From JAGLCY01 sp965363725 (GTDB taxonomy: Bacteria; Krumholzibacteriota; Krumholzibacteriia; LZORAL124-64-63), in NCBI GenBank assembly GCA_965363725.1, contig CBDTUS010000122.1, forward strand, positions 1 through 11,102: a stretch of 11,102 nucleotides of DNA, read 5' to 3'. Every line of letters begins with the position of its first letter. Positions within the stretch are counted from its first letter, which is position 1. Of the stretch, positions 1-6,865 are shown piece after piece. Made by a program: the position numbers and the translations under genes. Below the pieces are notes generated by a model, which worked only from the letters and a program-made list of their open reading frames with translations, was not told the origin of the DNA and ran no database searches.

Positions 1-488
1 AACATCCGCGTGCGCATCTCCCAGCGCATGACGTTGGCCCACTGGTTGATCAAAATCGGCAGGTCGCGGTAGCTCTGGATCCACTTGCGGTACATGTCCC
101 AGATCACCGTTTCGCTGGTGGGGCGGATGATATACTCCTCCTCCAGCTTGCTGTCGGGATCCGGGATGAGGGTGACCTTGCCGTCCACGGTCACCTGTTT
201 CAGGCGGTGATGCGTGACGATGGCGCATTCCTTGGCGAAGCCCTCGACGTGCTCCGCCTCCTTGGCCAGAAAGCTCTTGGGGATCAGCAGGGGGAAGTAG
301 GCGTTCACGTGGCCCAGTTCCTTGAACTTGTCGTCCAGGGTGCGCTGGATATTCTCCCAGATGGCGTACCCGTTGGGCCGGATCACCATGCAGCCACGAA
401 CCGGGCTGTTGTCGGCCAGTTCGGCGGCCTGGATGACGTCCAGGTACCAACGGTTGTAATCGTCGCTTCGTTTCGTGATCTGGGCCAT
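1..488 (-). CDS. proS: Prolyl-tRNA synthetase, N-terminal part (cut by window edge)
   Basis: Charges tRNA-Pro with proline in the cytoplasm, as a class II aminoacyl-tRNA synthetase. Translation from the ATG at 486-488 gives 162 residues starting MAQITKRSDDYNRWYLDVI and running open to the left edge. The segments SPVRGCMVIRPNGYAIWENI, HVNAYFPLLIPKSFL, the TxE-type loop RPTSET and NVMRWEMRTRM (start of class II motif 2) are typical of the short archaeal/eukaryote-like ProRS (type 3), which lacks the editing insertion between motifs 2 and 3 and is usually about 480-500 residues. About two thirds of the gene is therefore missing. The start is supported by a strong ribosome site, GGAAAGGG, 6 bases upstream (495-502). 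It lies 107 bases downstream of the methyltransferase gene on the same strand, so it may have its own promoter. Family assignment is secure; the type-3 call is from sequence resemblance. Confidence 0.95.
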   Translation of the reverse strand, partial: MAQITKRSDDYNRWYLDVIQAAELADNSPVRGCMVIRPNGYAIWENIQRTLDDKFKELGHVNAYFPLLIPKSFLAKEAEHVEGFAKECAIVTHHRLKQVTVDGKVTLIPDPDSKLEEEYIIRPTSETVIWDMYRKWIQSYRDLPILINQWANVMRWEMRTRM

Positions 489-554
489 CGTAATCCCTTT
501 CCATGGCATCGGTCGGGAGAGTGGGCCTCCCCCATTGAAAATTCAGGTCCGGCT

Positions 555-583
555 ATAATAAGACTTCGGGCAGGCGGAGGAAA
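555..583 (-). promoter_or_regulatory. Possible promoter for proS
   Basis: The gap between the methyltransferase stop and proS contains, on the minus strand, a -10-like TATTAT (555-560). A poor -35-like TTTCCT (578-583) lies 17 bases upstream. It would give a leader of roughly 60 bases. Only the -10 box is convincing, so this is a weak call. Confidence 0.25.
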
Positions 584-595
584 GTCCGGCGCGCG

Positions 596-1516
596 CTATC
601 GGATCTTGCGGGCCAGCCAGTAGCGTTCCCGTAGATCGATTCCGTAGCGCGTCAAATCCGTGTCGGACAGGTTCTCGGCGGCGATAAACTCGGTGACCGT
701 CCATTCGTCCCGCTCGATCAGGGTGCCGAAATCGGGCGCGAACTGCCAGGCGTGGGCATGGGCGCGGTGCGGGTCGATGTCGATTCTGCGGCTGTGGCCC
801 CGGCCCGGCTCGAACGGCACCTGGATCCAGGCCGCGCCTCCGGGTTTGAGGATGCGCAGGATCTCGTCCACACAGATCTCCAACTCGGGAATATGCTCCA
901 GGACGTGGCTGCAGAAGACCCAGTCGACCGATCCGTCGCGCAGGGAGGCATATCGCAGGTCGGTGACCAGGTCCGGAGAAAACCGGCGGTCGGCGGCGTC
1001 GATGTCGCTGCGGAAACACCGGGCCAGTCCCTCGTGTTCGAGCAGGAAGCGCATGGCGGTCGACAGGGAAAAACCGACCATGACCTCGGGTGCCCGGCCG
1101 GGGTTGGCGGCCAGTTCCGTTCGGACCCCGGTCACGAGCTGGCGGTGGCGATCGAAGGAACCGCATTCCGGACAGATGCAATGGCGGATGACCTCATCGG
1201 CCGAAAGGAAGTTCCGGAACCGGTGGCCGCGCCAGCCGCAGACCGGACATTCCCGCATCCCTACCAACGCCGTCTTTTCGCCCAACGGAAGCAGGAAGTT
1301 CTCCAGGGCTCCGGCCAACACCTTCGCCGCCATCCAGGGATGTTTCCACAGGCAGGCGGGCGAATGGTGGTTGAAAAGGTTTTCGCGGACAAAAGCGATG
1401 GCGGACAAGGGCCTTCCACTTTCCGGACAGGGACTCTGGGAAACGTCGCGGAATGATAACAGGCGGCCGCCAGGGGGGAAAGGGTGGTTTGATTTTCCCT
1501 CAGGCCCCGGGTTCAC
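596..1516 (-). CDS. SAM-dependent methyltransferase with N-terminal Cys4 zinc ribbon
   Basis: Predicted class I methyltransferase; substrate unknown. Numbered from the GTG at 1514-1516 (306 residues), a zinc-ribbon-like pair CPVC (C90, C93) and CPEC (C115, C118) is followed by FDRHRQL and a Rossmann-type methyltransferase core. The core has an acidic DID (171-173), then DLRYASLRDGSVDWVFCSHV, then LEHIPELEICVDEILRILKPGG (motifs II/III), then a VPFEP strand end. Motif I is degenerate: VGFSLSTAM replaces the usual glycine-rich loop. In relatives with this ribbon the loop is also atypical. The GTG overlaps the stop of the barrel gene by 4 bases (GTGA), which suggests coupling. However, the first ~36 residues look non-coding (proline-rich, weak codon bias). 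A TTG at 1408 behind GGAAGG, or the ATG at 1333, may be the real start. As third gene of the sigma54 operon it could modify an envelope glycan or lipid, but nothing in the sequence shows this. Confidence 0.82.
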   Translation of the reverse strand: MNPGPEGKSNHPFPPGGRLLSFRDVSQSPCPESGRPLSAIAFVRENLFNHHSPACLWKHPWMAAKVLAGALENFLLPLGEKTALVGMRECPVCGWRGHRFRNFLSADEVIRHCICPECGSFDRHRQLVTGVRTELAANPGRAPEVMVGFSLSTAMRFLLEHEGLARCFRSDIDAADRRFSPDLVTDLRYASLRDGSVDWVFCSHVLEHIPELEICVDEILRILKPGGAAWIQVPFEPGRGHSRRIDIDPHRAHAHAWQFAPDFGTLIERDEWTVTEFIAAENLSDTDLTRYGIDLRERYWLARKIR

Positions 1517-2829
1517 GGCCGCCAGATCAAATGCAGACTGGCAAATCCGATCGCGGAGTCGTCGGTGTTTTCGACGTGGTTCTCGGGTTCGTAGTTGGCC
1601 ATGAAATCCAGGGAGAACTTCCGGCTGATCTGCCAGGAACCCAACAGCCAGATCTTCCAGTAGTTGAAGTCGGTGTAAAGGTCGAGAGTCGAAGTTCCCA
1701 AAAGTTCAGCGGTAGCATCATCGAACACCACCTCCCCCTGGGAGTAGATTCGCCGACCGTATTCCAGGGTGACGGAACCTGAGACAGCGGACCCGTAGGA
1801 CTCCACCCCACCCCTTATCCCGAGTTGCGTGTAGGCCTCGGGGGAATCCCCCGCCTCCATGACCTCGAGCACAGGACCAGCCTTCCATACCGCCGCCAGG
1901 ATGTCGCCCCCGCGGTATCCCAGGGCGGATTCGATGCGCCAGGAATTGAAATAGACGTCGGTTTCCTGGTCGTAGTCCCAGATTTCGCTCTGGAGCTCGA
2001 GATAGACATGGCCGGGCCCGGTTTGGACCTGGCCCTGGATATCGGTCCAGTGGGCCCAGGCCGAAGGGCGCACGCTCTCGTCGGCAATCAGGCGCCGGTC
2101 GCTCTTGTGGAACACGCGGACACCCTGCCCGTCCAGATCATGGTAGTCGTAGTCGCCTTCAAGGCTCCAATTGGTTCGATCGATCTCACTGGAATCGGGG
2201 TAGGCTCGCCGGGAGCGGCGCACTCCGCCGCCCCACAGGTGGCTGCCCAGGGATTGGGACCGGACAAAGACCCCGACCCCGGCGTCATCGTAATCGACTT
2301 CCAGGGTCGACGGAGTGCGATAGTTGATGAACCCGCCCCAGGCCCTCACGTCCAGGGCCGCGGTCTTGCCCACCAGCGGGTAGACGCGGCCCTCGAGGCG
2401 CCCCTCGAAGTTGTCGCTGGACAGGACAAAATCCGTCGACCTTTTGTACTGTCGCCCCCAGAAGTGGCCCATCAGGCGATATCGGGTGTTTCGATTGCTG
2501 TCGAGACGGCTGTAGTCGCCTTCCACCCTCTCCCGCCAGAGTTCCGTTCCCGTGGAGGCCTCCGCCCGCAGGCGCCAGCGGTTCCGCGCTTTCCGTGCGG
2601 AACGGCCCTGGAAGCCGGCTTGCACCATGAATTCGGCGAGGGCTTCGCTGGTGTCCTCCAGTGCCAGGGCGTAGGTGTGCAGGTAGGAATCGACACCCGC
2701 GGTGAGATCCCAGGACCAGACGGTACGGTCCTCCAGGCTGAATAGGCCCAACCCATCCTGGGCCAAACAGGCGGCGGGCAGCAAGAGCAGCCCGCCGATC
2801 ATGCAAAGTAAGATATTGTGGGACTTCAC
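1513..2829 (-). CDS. Secreted, probable outer-membrane beta-barrel protein
   Basis: I do not recognise a named family. The 438 residues begin with a signal peptide: MKSHN, a hydrophobic core through residue 20, and a likely signal peptidase I site after CLA at 23. The rest is dominated by alternating polar/aromatic strands separated by short Asp/Asn/Ser turns, for example NWSLEGDYDYHDL, VYLELQSEIWDYD, VYFNSWRIESALGY, SGSVTLEYGRRIYS and NYWKIWLLGSWQIS, ending SLHLIWRP. No further membrane helices are visible. This is what an outer-membrane barrel of about 16-20 strands looks like, although the C-terminal residue is Pro rather than the classical Phe. The GTG start lies 9 bases after the stop of the helical-repeat gene and has no clear ribosome site, so translation probably depends on coupling. 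An alternative ATG at 2802 would cut the signal peptide's basic end. Its operon position suggests it works with the helical-repeat protein. Confidence 0.78.
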   Translation of the reverse strand: MKSHNILLCMIGGLLLLPAACLAQDGLGLFSLEDRTVWSWDLTAGVDSYLHTYALALEDTSEALAEFMVQAGFQGRSARKARNRWRLRAEASTGTELWRERVEGDYSRLDSNRNTRYRLMGHFWGRQYKRSTDFVLSSDNFEGRLEGRVYPLVGKTAALDVRAWGGFINYRTPSTLEVDYDDAGVGVFVRSQSLGSHLWGGGVRRSRRAYPDSSEIDRTNWSLEGDYDYHDLDGQGVRVFHKSDRRLIADESVRPSAWAHWTDIQGQVQTGPGHVYLELQSEIWDYDQETDVYFNSWRIESALGYRGGDILAAVWKAGPVLEVMEAGDSPEAYTQLGIRGGVESYGSAVSGSVTLEYGRRIYSQGEVVFDDATAELLGTSTLDLYTDFNYWKIWLLGSWQISRKFSLDFMANYEPENHVENTDDSAIGFASLHLIWRP

Positions 2830-2838
2830 GTTATCATA

Positions 2839-3900
2839 TCAACGGATCAGATCCTCGGCCTGGCCCAGCAGGTCATGGGCCGTCCGGATCTGGCGCAGGG
2901 CCATTTCCCGGTCTCCACCTGAAGCTGCCTCCTGCGCCTGGGCCCGGTGCCGCAGGGCCCTTTCATACATGCCCTGAGCCTCTTTCGAACCCGACTCCCT
3001 GACCCGGTCGGCCACGCGGCCAGATCTCTCGTCGAATCGTTCCAGTTGCCGCTGCACGGTTTCTTCATCCGGCGCCTCTTCGCCCAAGGAGGACGCCCGG
3101 ATGGCCAGCTGCCTCGCCAGGCCGGTCATCTGCAAGGCCCTACCCGACTGCCCCTGGTCCATGCCCTCCCGGGCCCGGGCCAGGGATTCTTCGGCCTCGG
3201 CCAACAGCCGCAGCGACCTGGGATCCGGGTTGTCGCCCAGGTTTTCCCGGGTCCGCTCGATCAGGGTGCGCGCCCGGTCCATTTCCAGTTCCAGCCGTTC
3301 GGGAGTGGTGCCGTCGGCCAGCAGACGGGCGGCGCGGCGCATCAGATCGCCCGCCTTTTCCAGCATTTTCCAGGACAGTTTGAAATCGCCCTGGTGGTAC
3401 TGTTCCCGGGCCTTGTTCGCGTTGAATTCGGCCCGGCGCAAGAAATCAATGGCCTTCCTGTCGCCGGCTTCGAGGGCCCGTTCGGTGAGCAGGCTGTGCT
3501 GATCGCGGAATCTTTCCACCCGGATCTGGATGCGTTCCTTGTAACCCAGGGATTCGCGCGCCACCCGCACGGAATGCCACACGGCCGCGCGCGTCCGCCG
3601 GGAAACGCCGAGAGCTTCCATCATCCGGCCGCGGCCCATCAGTTCCTGGCTCCGCCGATGCATGCCCGTCGCCTGTTCCAGGACGCGGCGGGCGGGAACG
3701 CTCTGGGATTCCCCGACCAGCCCGTGGGCCCAGACCAGCAGTTCCTCGGTCCGTTCGATGTAGGCCTGGATCTGTTCCTGGCCATTCCCCTGGGCGACGG
3801 CAGGGAGGACTGCCGATCCGCCGATCACCAGCGCCAAAACGCCACAAAGGATCGCTCGGATCCCAAGGCGGCGGGCATGGTGACGGGTGCTGGTGCTCAT
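2839..3900 (-). CDS. Secreted all-helical protein with four ~79-residue tandem repeats
   Basis: No named family recognised. The 353-residue protein starts at an ATG preceded by AGGAAGG with 6 bases spacing. It has a clear signal peptide (RHHARR, hydrophobic segment 14-33, cleavage probably after AVA at 36), so the mature part is periplasmic or surface exposed. It is rich in Arg, Glu, Ala and Leu and predicted wholly helical. The mature region consists of four tandem units starting near residues 43, 123, 202 and 281. Equivalent positions recur at 80, 79 and 79 residues: A77/A157/A236/A315, E86/E166/E245/E324, G91/G171/G250/G329, and A96/S176/A255/A334. Each unit reads as one long helix followed by a helix-Gly-helix hairpin, reminiscent of TPR-like hairpins but with a longer period. 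It is the first gene after the sigma54 promoter, and the barrel gene follows 9 bases later. A periplasmic scaffold or barrel partner is an inference only. Confidence 0.82.
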   Translation of the reverse strand: MSTSTRHHARRLGIRAILCGVLALVIGGSAVLPAVAQGNGQEQIQAYIERTEELLVWAHGLVGESQSVPARRVLEQATGMHRRSQELMGRGRMMEALGVSRRTRAAVWHSVRVARESLGYKERIQIRVERFRDQHSLLTERALEAGDRKAIDFLRRAEFNANKAREQYHQGDFKLSWKMLEKAGDLMRRAARLLADGTTPERLELEMDRARTLIERTRENLGDNPDPRSLRLLAEAEESLARAREGMDQGQSGRALQMTGLARQLAIRASSLGEEAPDEETVQRQLERFDERSGRVADRVRESGSKEAQGMYERALRHRAQAQEAASGGDREMALRQIRTAHDLLGQAEDLIR

Positions 3901-3962
3901 GTCGAACCTTCCTGGTTCAGAGGTCGCGGGTCCGATCTACCTGACATTTCACCCATTTTTGG

Positions 3963-3978
3963 AGCAGGTGACGTGCCA
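3963..3978 (-). promoter_or_regulatory. Sigma54 (-24/-12) promoter for the helical-repeat/barrel operon
   Basis: On the minus strand the site reads TGGCACGTCACCTGCT. The sigma54 consensus is TGGCACG-N4-TTGCW; this site differs by a single base (C for the first T of TTGC). The invariant GG and GC are separated by exactly 10 bases as required. The predicted transcription start is near 3952, giving a leader of about 52 bases before the ATG at 3900 with its AGGAAGG ribosome site. The neighbouring gene upstream encodes a sigma54-activating regulator, which supports function. Confidence 0.8.
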
Positions 3979-4071
3979 CGGGGCTGGGGCGGGCCTCGAA
4001 GTAGCTTAATCCAATCACTGAAAACAACTTAACGGCCAACCACCTCATCTCCCGGGATCTTCCATTCCCAG

Positions 4072-4095
4072 AAATCGTACCTGAGCGTACGATTT
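4072..4095. promoter_or_regulatory. Perfect inverted repeat, likely enhancer (UAS) for the NtrC-type regulator
   Basis: Arms AAATCGTAC (4072-4080) and GTACGATTT (4087-4095) are perfectly complementary around a 6-base spacer. The centre lies about 131 bases upstream of the predicted sigma54 transcription start, a usual position for an NtrC-family activator site. An AT-richer stretch (about 4003-4033) separates the two sites and could favour looping. A dimeric Fis-type HTH such as that of the adjacent regulator would read such a palindrome. It also lies 31 bases after the regulator's stop, so a weak terminator hairpin is the alternative. Only 8 of the 18 arm bases are G or C and no clear T-run follows, so I prefer the operator. 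Confidence 0.55.
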
Positions 4096-4125
4096 TCCAC
4101 CCTGCTGCCCCCCCGGGACCACGTT

Positions 4126-5478
4126 TCAGCCTTCTTCGGGCCCATCGGTTTCGATGCCCAGCAGATTCAGTCGCGAATACAGGGTCCGCCGGGTGATGCC
4201 CAGCATCCTGGCGGCCAGGCTCTTGTTGCCGCCCGACCGCTGCAGGGCGGCGAGGATCAGCAGGCGCGCATTGCTGTCCAGGTTCAGGTCCTCGCCCGCT
4301 TCGGTGGTGGCCTGCCGGGACCCACCACCCACATCCACCTGGACGTGTTCTTCCTTGATGGGCCCTGCCCCCGCCAGGATGTGGGCCCGCTCCATCAGGT
4401 TACGCAGCTCCCGCACGTTGCCCGGCCAGGCGTAGGAACGCAGGTGGTTCATGGCTGTGGCAGGAATCTTCTGACCCGGCCTTCCCATCTTCGCCAGGAA
4501 GTGATCCACCAGCTGCGGGATGTCGTCGGCCCGTTCACGCAGGGGAGGCACGTCCACCGGAAAGACCAGCAGACGGTAATAGAGATCCTCGCGGAAGGCC
4601 CTGGCGGCAATGGCGTCTTCCAGGGGGCGGTTGGTCGCTGCGATCACCCGGACATCCACCGCACGTTCGATGGGATCGCCCACCCTGTTGATCTTCCTGT
4701 CCTCGAGCACCCGCAACAGCTTGGCCTGGACGGCCAGGCCCGCTTCGCCGATTTCATCCAGGAAGATGGTGCCGCCCCGAGCCGCCTCGAACAACCCCAC
4801 CCGATCGCTGTCCGCGCCGGTGAAGGCGCCCTTGCGATACCCGAACAGCTCGCTCTCCAGAAGGGTTTCGGTGATGGCCGCACAGTTGACGGCGATGAAG
4901 GGTTTGGCGGTGCGGCCGCTGGCGGCATGGATGGCGCGGGCGGCCACCTCCTTGCCGGTGCCGCTTTCGCCGCGGACCAGGACCGTGGCATCGGAAGGGG
5001 CCACGCGGTCGATCATGTCGCGCAGTATCATGGTGCCCGGCGCGGCGCCCACCAGGTCGGGCCCTGCCCCACCGCCGGCAGCGGCCTGCTTCAGGGCCAG
5101 GTTCTCCCGGGCCAGGTCCTGGCTACCGACAGCCTGTTCCACCACGTGGGCAACTTCCTGGAAATTGAAGGGCTTGGTCAGGTACTGGAAGGCCCCGTTC
5201 TGCAGGGCCTCCACGGCGGTCTTCACTTCGCCGTAGGCCGTCAGGATGATCACCGCCGTCTGGGGGCTGGTGTTTTTGACGCCCGTCAGGACCTCCATGC
5301 CTCCCACCGGTTCCATGCGCAGATCGGTCAGGACCACGTCGAAGGCCTGACCGTCCACGAGATCCAGGGCCTCGGTGCCGGAATGCACCCCGGTCACTTC
5401 ATGACCCCTGGTTGCCAGCGCGGACTTGAGCAGGGTCACCATTTTCTTTTCGTCGTCGACCACCAGGATTTTCGCCAC
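4126..5478 (-). CDS. NtrC-family sigma54-dependent response regulator
   Basis: Cytoplasmic transcription activator that, once phosphorylated by its kinase, hydrolyses ATP to open sigma54 promoters. From the GTG at 5476-5478 it has 450 residues. The receiver domain (1-120) has acidic D8/D9, phospho-acceptor D52, T80 and K102. The AAA+ domain (about 140-370) has Walker A GESGTGKE (170-177), the sigma54-contact motif GAFTGA (217-222), Walker B GGTIFLDEI (D241, E242), FREDLYYRL with the arginine finger region, and WPGNVREL (351-358). A Fis-type HTH is at about 405-440 (NKSLAARMLGITRRTLYSRL). All key residues are intact. The frame is open upstream to 5661, but this GTG is chosen because MAKILVVDDE is the family's usual start and AAAGGTGG sits 4 bases before it. 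It lies 10 bases after the kinase stop. The likely target is the sigma54 promoter just downstream. Confidence 0.95.
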   Translation of the reverse strand: MAKILVVDDEKKMVTLLKSALATRGHEVTGVHSGTEALDLVDGQAFDVVLTDLRMEPVGGMEVLTGVKNTSPQTAVIILTAYGEVKTAVEALQNGAFQYLTKPFNFQEVAHVVEQAVGSQDLARENLALKQAAAGGGAGPDLVGAAPGTMILRDMIDRVAPSDATVLVRGESGTGKEVAARAIHAASGRTAKPFIAVNCAAITETLLESELFGYRKGAFTGADSDRVGLFEAARGGTIFLDEIGEAGLAVQAKLLRVLEDRKINRVGDPIERAVDVRVIAATNRPLEDAIAARAFREDLYYRLLVFPVDVPPLRERADDIPQLVDHFLAKMGRPGQKIPATAMNHLRSYAWPGNVRELRNLMERAHILAGAGPIKEEHVQVDVGGGSRQATTEAGEDLNLDSNARLLILAALQRSGGNKSLAARMLGITRRTLYSRLNLLGIETDGPEEG

Positions 5479-5488
5479 GTCGCCACCT

Positions 5489-6865
5489 TTACGTGCTGGG
5501 CTCGTTCGATTCCTCGAGGGACAGCACCACCCGGGCGCGGGCCCCCGGCGATGTCGCCCTGTCTTCCAGGGTGATGGTGCCGCCCATATCTTCGACGATG
5601 CGCCGGGACATGGCCAGACCCAAACCGCTTCCCTTTTCCTTGCTGGTCCAGAAGGGTTCAAAAAGACGGTCGCGATCGACCGCGACCAGACCGGTACCCG
5701 AATCGGACACGGCGAGAGTTGCCACAGCGCCGGCCACCTCCAGGGTCACCTCGATCACGCCACCTTCGGGCATCGCGTCCCGGGCGTTGATCAGCAGGTT
5801 GAGCAGGACCTGCTGGATGCGGCGCGGGTCTCCCCGGACCGGAGCGGGCGGCAGGTTGTCCGGCATCTTGACCTGGATGTCCGCCTCGGCCAGTTCACCG
5901 GCCATCAGACCGACGCATTGCCTGGCCCCACGACCGAGGTCGAACACCTCCGCGACGGTCTCCCGGTCCTTGCCGAACGCCAGGTAACCGGTGAGGATCC
6001 GGTCGAGCCGGTCCACCTCCTCGGGGATGAAATCCGCCACCTCGTCCTGGATGCCCGCACCCGACAGGACCTCCTGCAGATGCTCCCCCGCGCCCCGGAT
6101 GATGCCCAGCGGATTGCGAATTTCGTGGGCGATGCCTGCGGTCATCCGGCCCATGGCGGCCAGGTTTTCCTGATGCATGATCGACGCGCGGTATCGTTCC
6201 AGTGAGCGATTGATCTGGTACAGGAAGATCCCCATCAATACGAGAATGAGCAGGACGATTCCGGCCGTCAGAAAGGCACCCCGGCGCAGGAAACCCAGGG
6301 CGGAGAAAAATTCCGGGTTGCCGCTGACCGTTACGATCGCCACCACGTCCGGGAAACCCTCGAAATAGTAGAAAATGGGCGCGTGGGCGGATTTCTGCAT
6401 GGCGCCGCCCGATCCCCCGAGCCGATAAAGTTCCGTGGCCGCCGGCGTGCCGAGAGCGGCCTGGACCACCGCCTCGCGGTCGAGTTCCCAGAAGTCGTTG
6501 CGGCCGCCGGTTTTCAACGAGGGCGAGGTACTGAACAGAATCTGGTCGTCGATCACCTCGGCAATCGTGATGCCGGTCAGGGTGATTTCCGCGAGGTTTT
6601 CCCGGAGGCGAATGCGCTCCCATTTCTCCTTCAGGGTTTCCAGGTAGTAGGCCTCGGTGGTGTCCCCGACGGTGGCCTGGAAGATCTTGGCGCCATCGGT
6701 CATCTCGGCCAGGCTGCCGGCCACGCCCAGCAGGCGGCGGCCCAGGGCGTCATCGAGAATGTCACGGGAACCGGTGTAGAGATTCAGGAGTCCGAAAGCG
6801 ACGGCCGCGATGATCACCGCATAGGCCAGCGCGGCCCACCCGAACCAGCGCCGGCCGCCCTTCAC
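5489..6865 (-). CDS. Membrane sensor histidine kinase with Cache-like periplasmic domain
   Basis: Senses an unknown signal and phosphorylates the adjacent NtrC-type regulator. In the 458 residues a first membrane helix (about 8-29) is followed by a periplasmic region (about 30-190). Its pattern (ITIAEVIDDQILFSTSPS, KSAHAPIFYYFEGF, VVAIVTVSG) resembles a PAS-like Cache fold. A second helix (about 197-218) follows. The HisKA phosphorylation motif is AHEIRNPL with His247. The ATPase domain has the N box NLLINARDAM (N360), DSGTGL (388-393), LFEPFWTSK (401-409) and GSGLGLAM (412-419). There is no additional PAS or receiver domain. The GTG start overlaps the lipA stop (GTGA, 6862-6865) and no strong ribosome site is seen, so its synthesis is probably coupled to lipA translation. 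The Cache call is pattern-based; the ligand cannot be read from the sequence. Confidence 0.93.
   Translation of the reverse strand: MKGGRRWFGWAALAYAVIIAAVAFGLLNLYTGSRDILDDALGRRLLGVAGSLAEMTDGAKIFQATVGDTTEAYYLETLKEKWERIRLRENLAEITLTGITIAEVIDDQILFSTSPSLKTGGRNDFWELDREAVVQAALGTPAATELYRLGGSGGAMQKSAHAPIFYYFEGFPDVVAIVTVSGNPEFFSALGFLRRGAFLTAGIVLLILVLMGIFLYQINRSLERYRASIMHQENLAAMGRMTAGIAHEIRNPLGIIRGAGEHLQEVLSGAGIQDEVADFIPEEVDRLDRILTGYLAFGKDRETVAEVFDLGRGARQCVGLMAGELAEADIQVKMPDNLPPAPVRGDPRRIQQVLLNLLINARDAMPEGGVIEVTLEVAGAVATLAVSDSGTGLVAVDRDRLFEPFWTSKEKGSGLGLAMSRRIVEDMGGTITLEDRATSPGARARVVLSLEESNEPST

Noticed and set aside
554..559. Plus-strand TATAAT between proS and the methyltransferase gene
   Set aside because: Any plus-strand transcript from it would be antisense to the methyltransferase gene, with no -35 box or plus-strand gene to support it.
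2764..2775. Lipoprotein signal (PAAC) in the barrel protein
   Set aside because: The -3 position is Pro and the following CLA-Q fits signal peptidase I, so an outer-membrane barrel rather than a lipoprotein is preferred.
5479..5661. N-terminal extension of the response regulator
   Set aside because: It lies within the 3' end of the kinase gene and has no receiver-domain homology. The GTG at 5478 has a ribosome site and gives the canonical receiver start.
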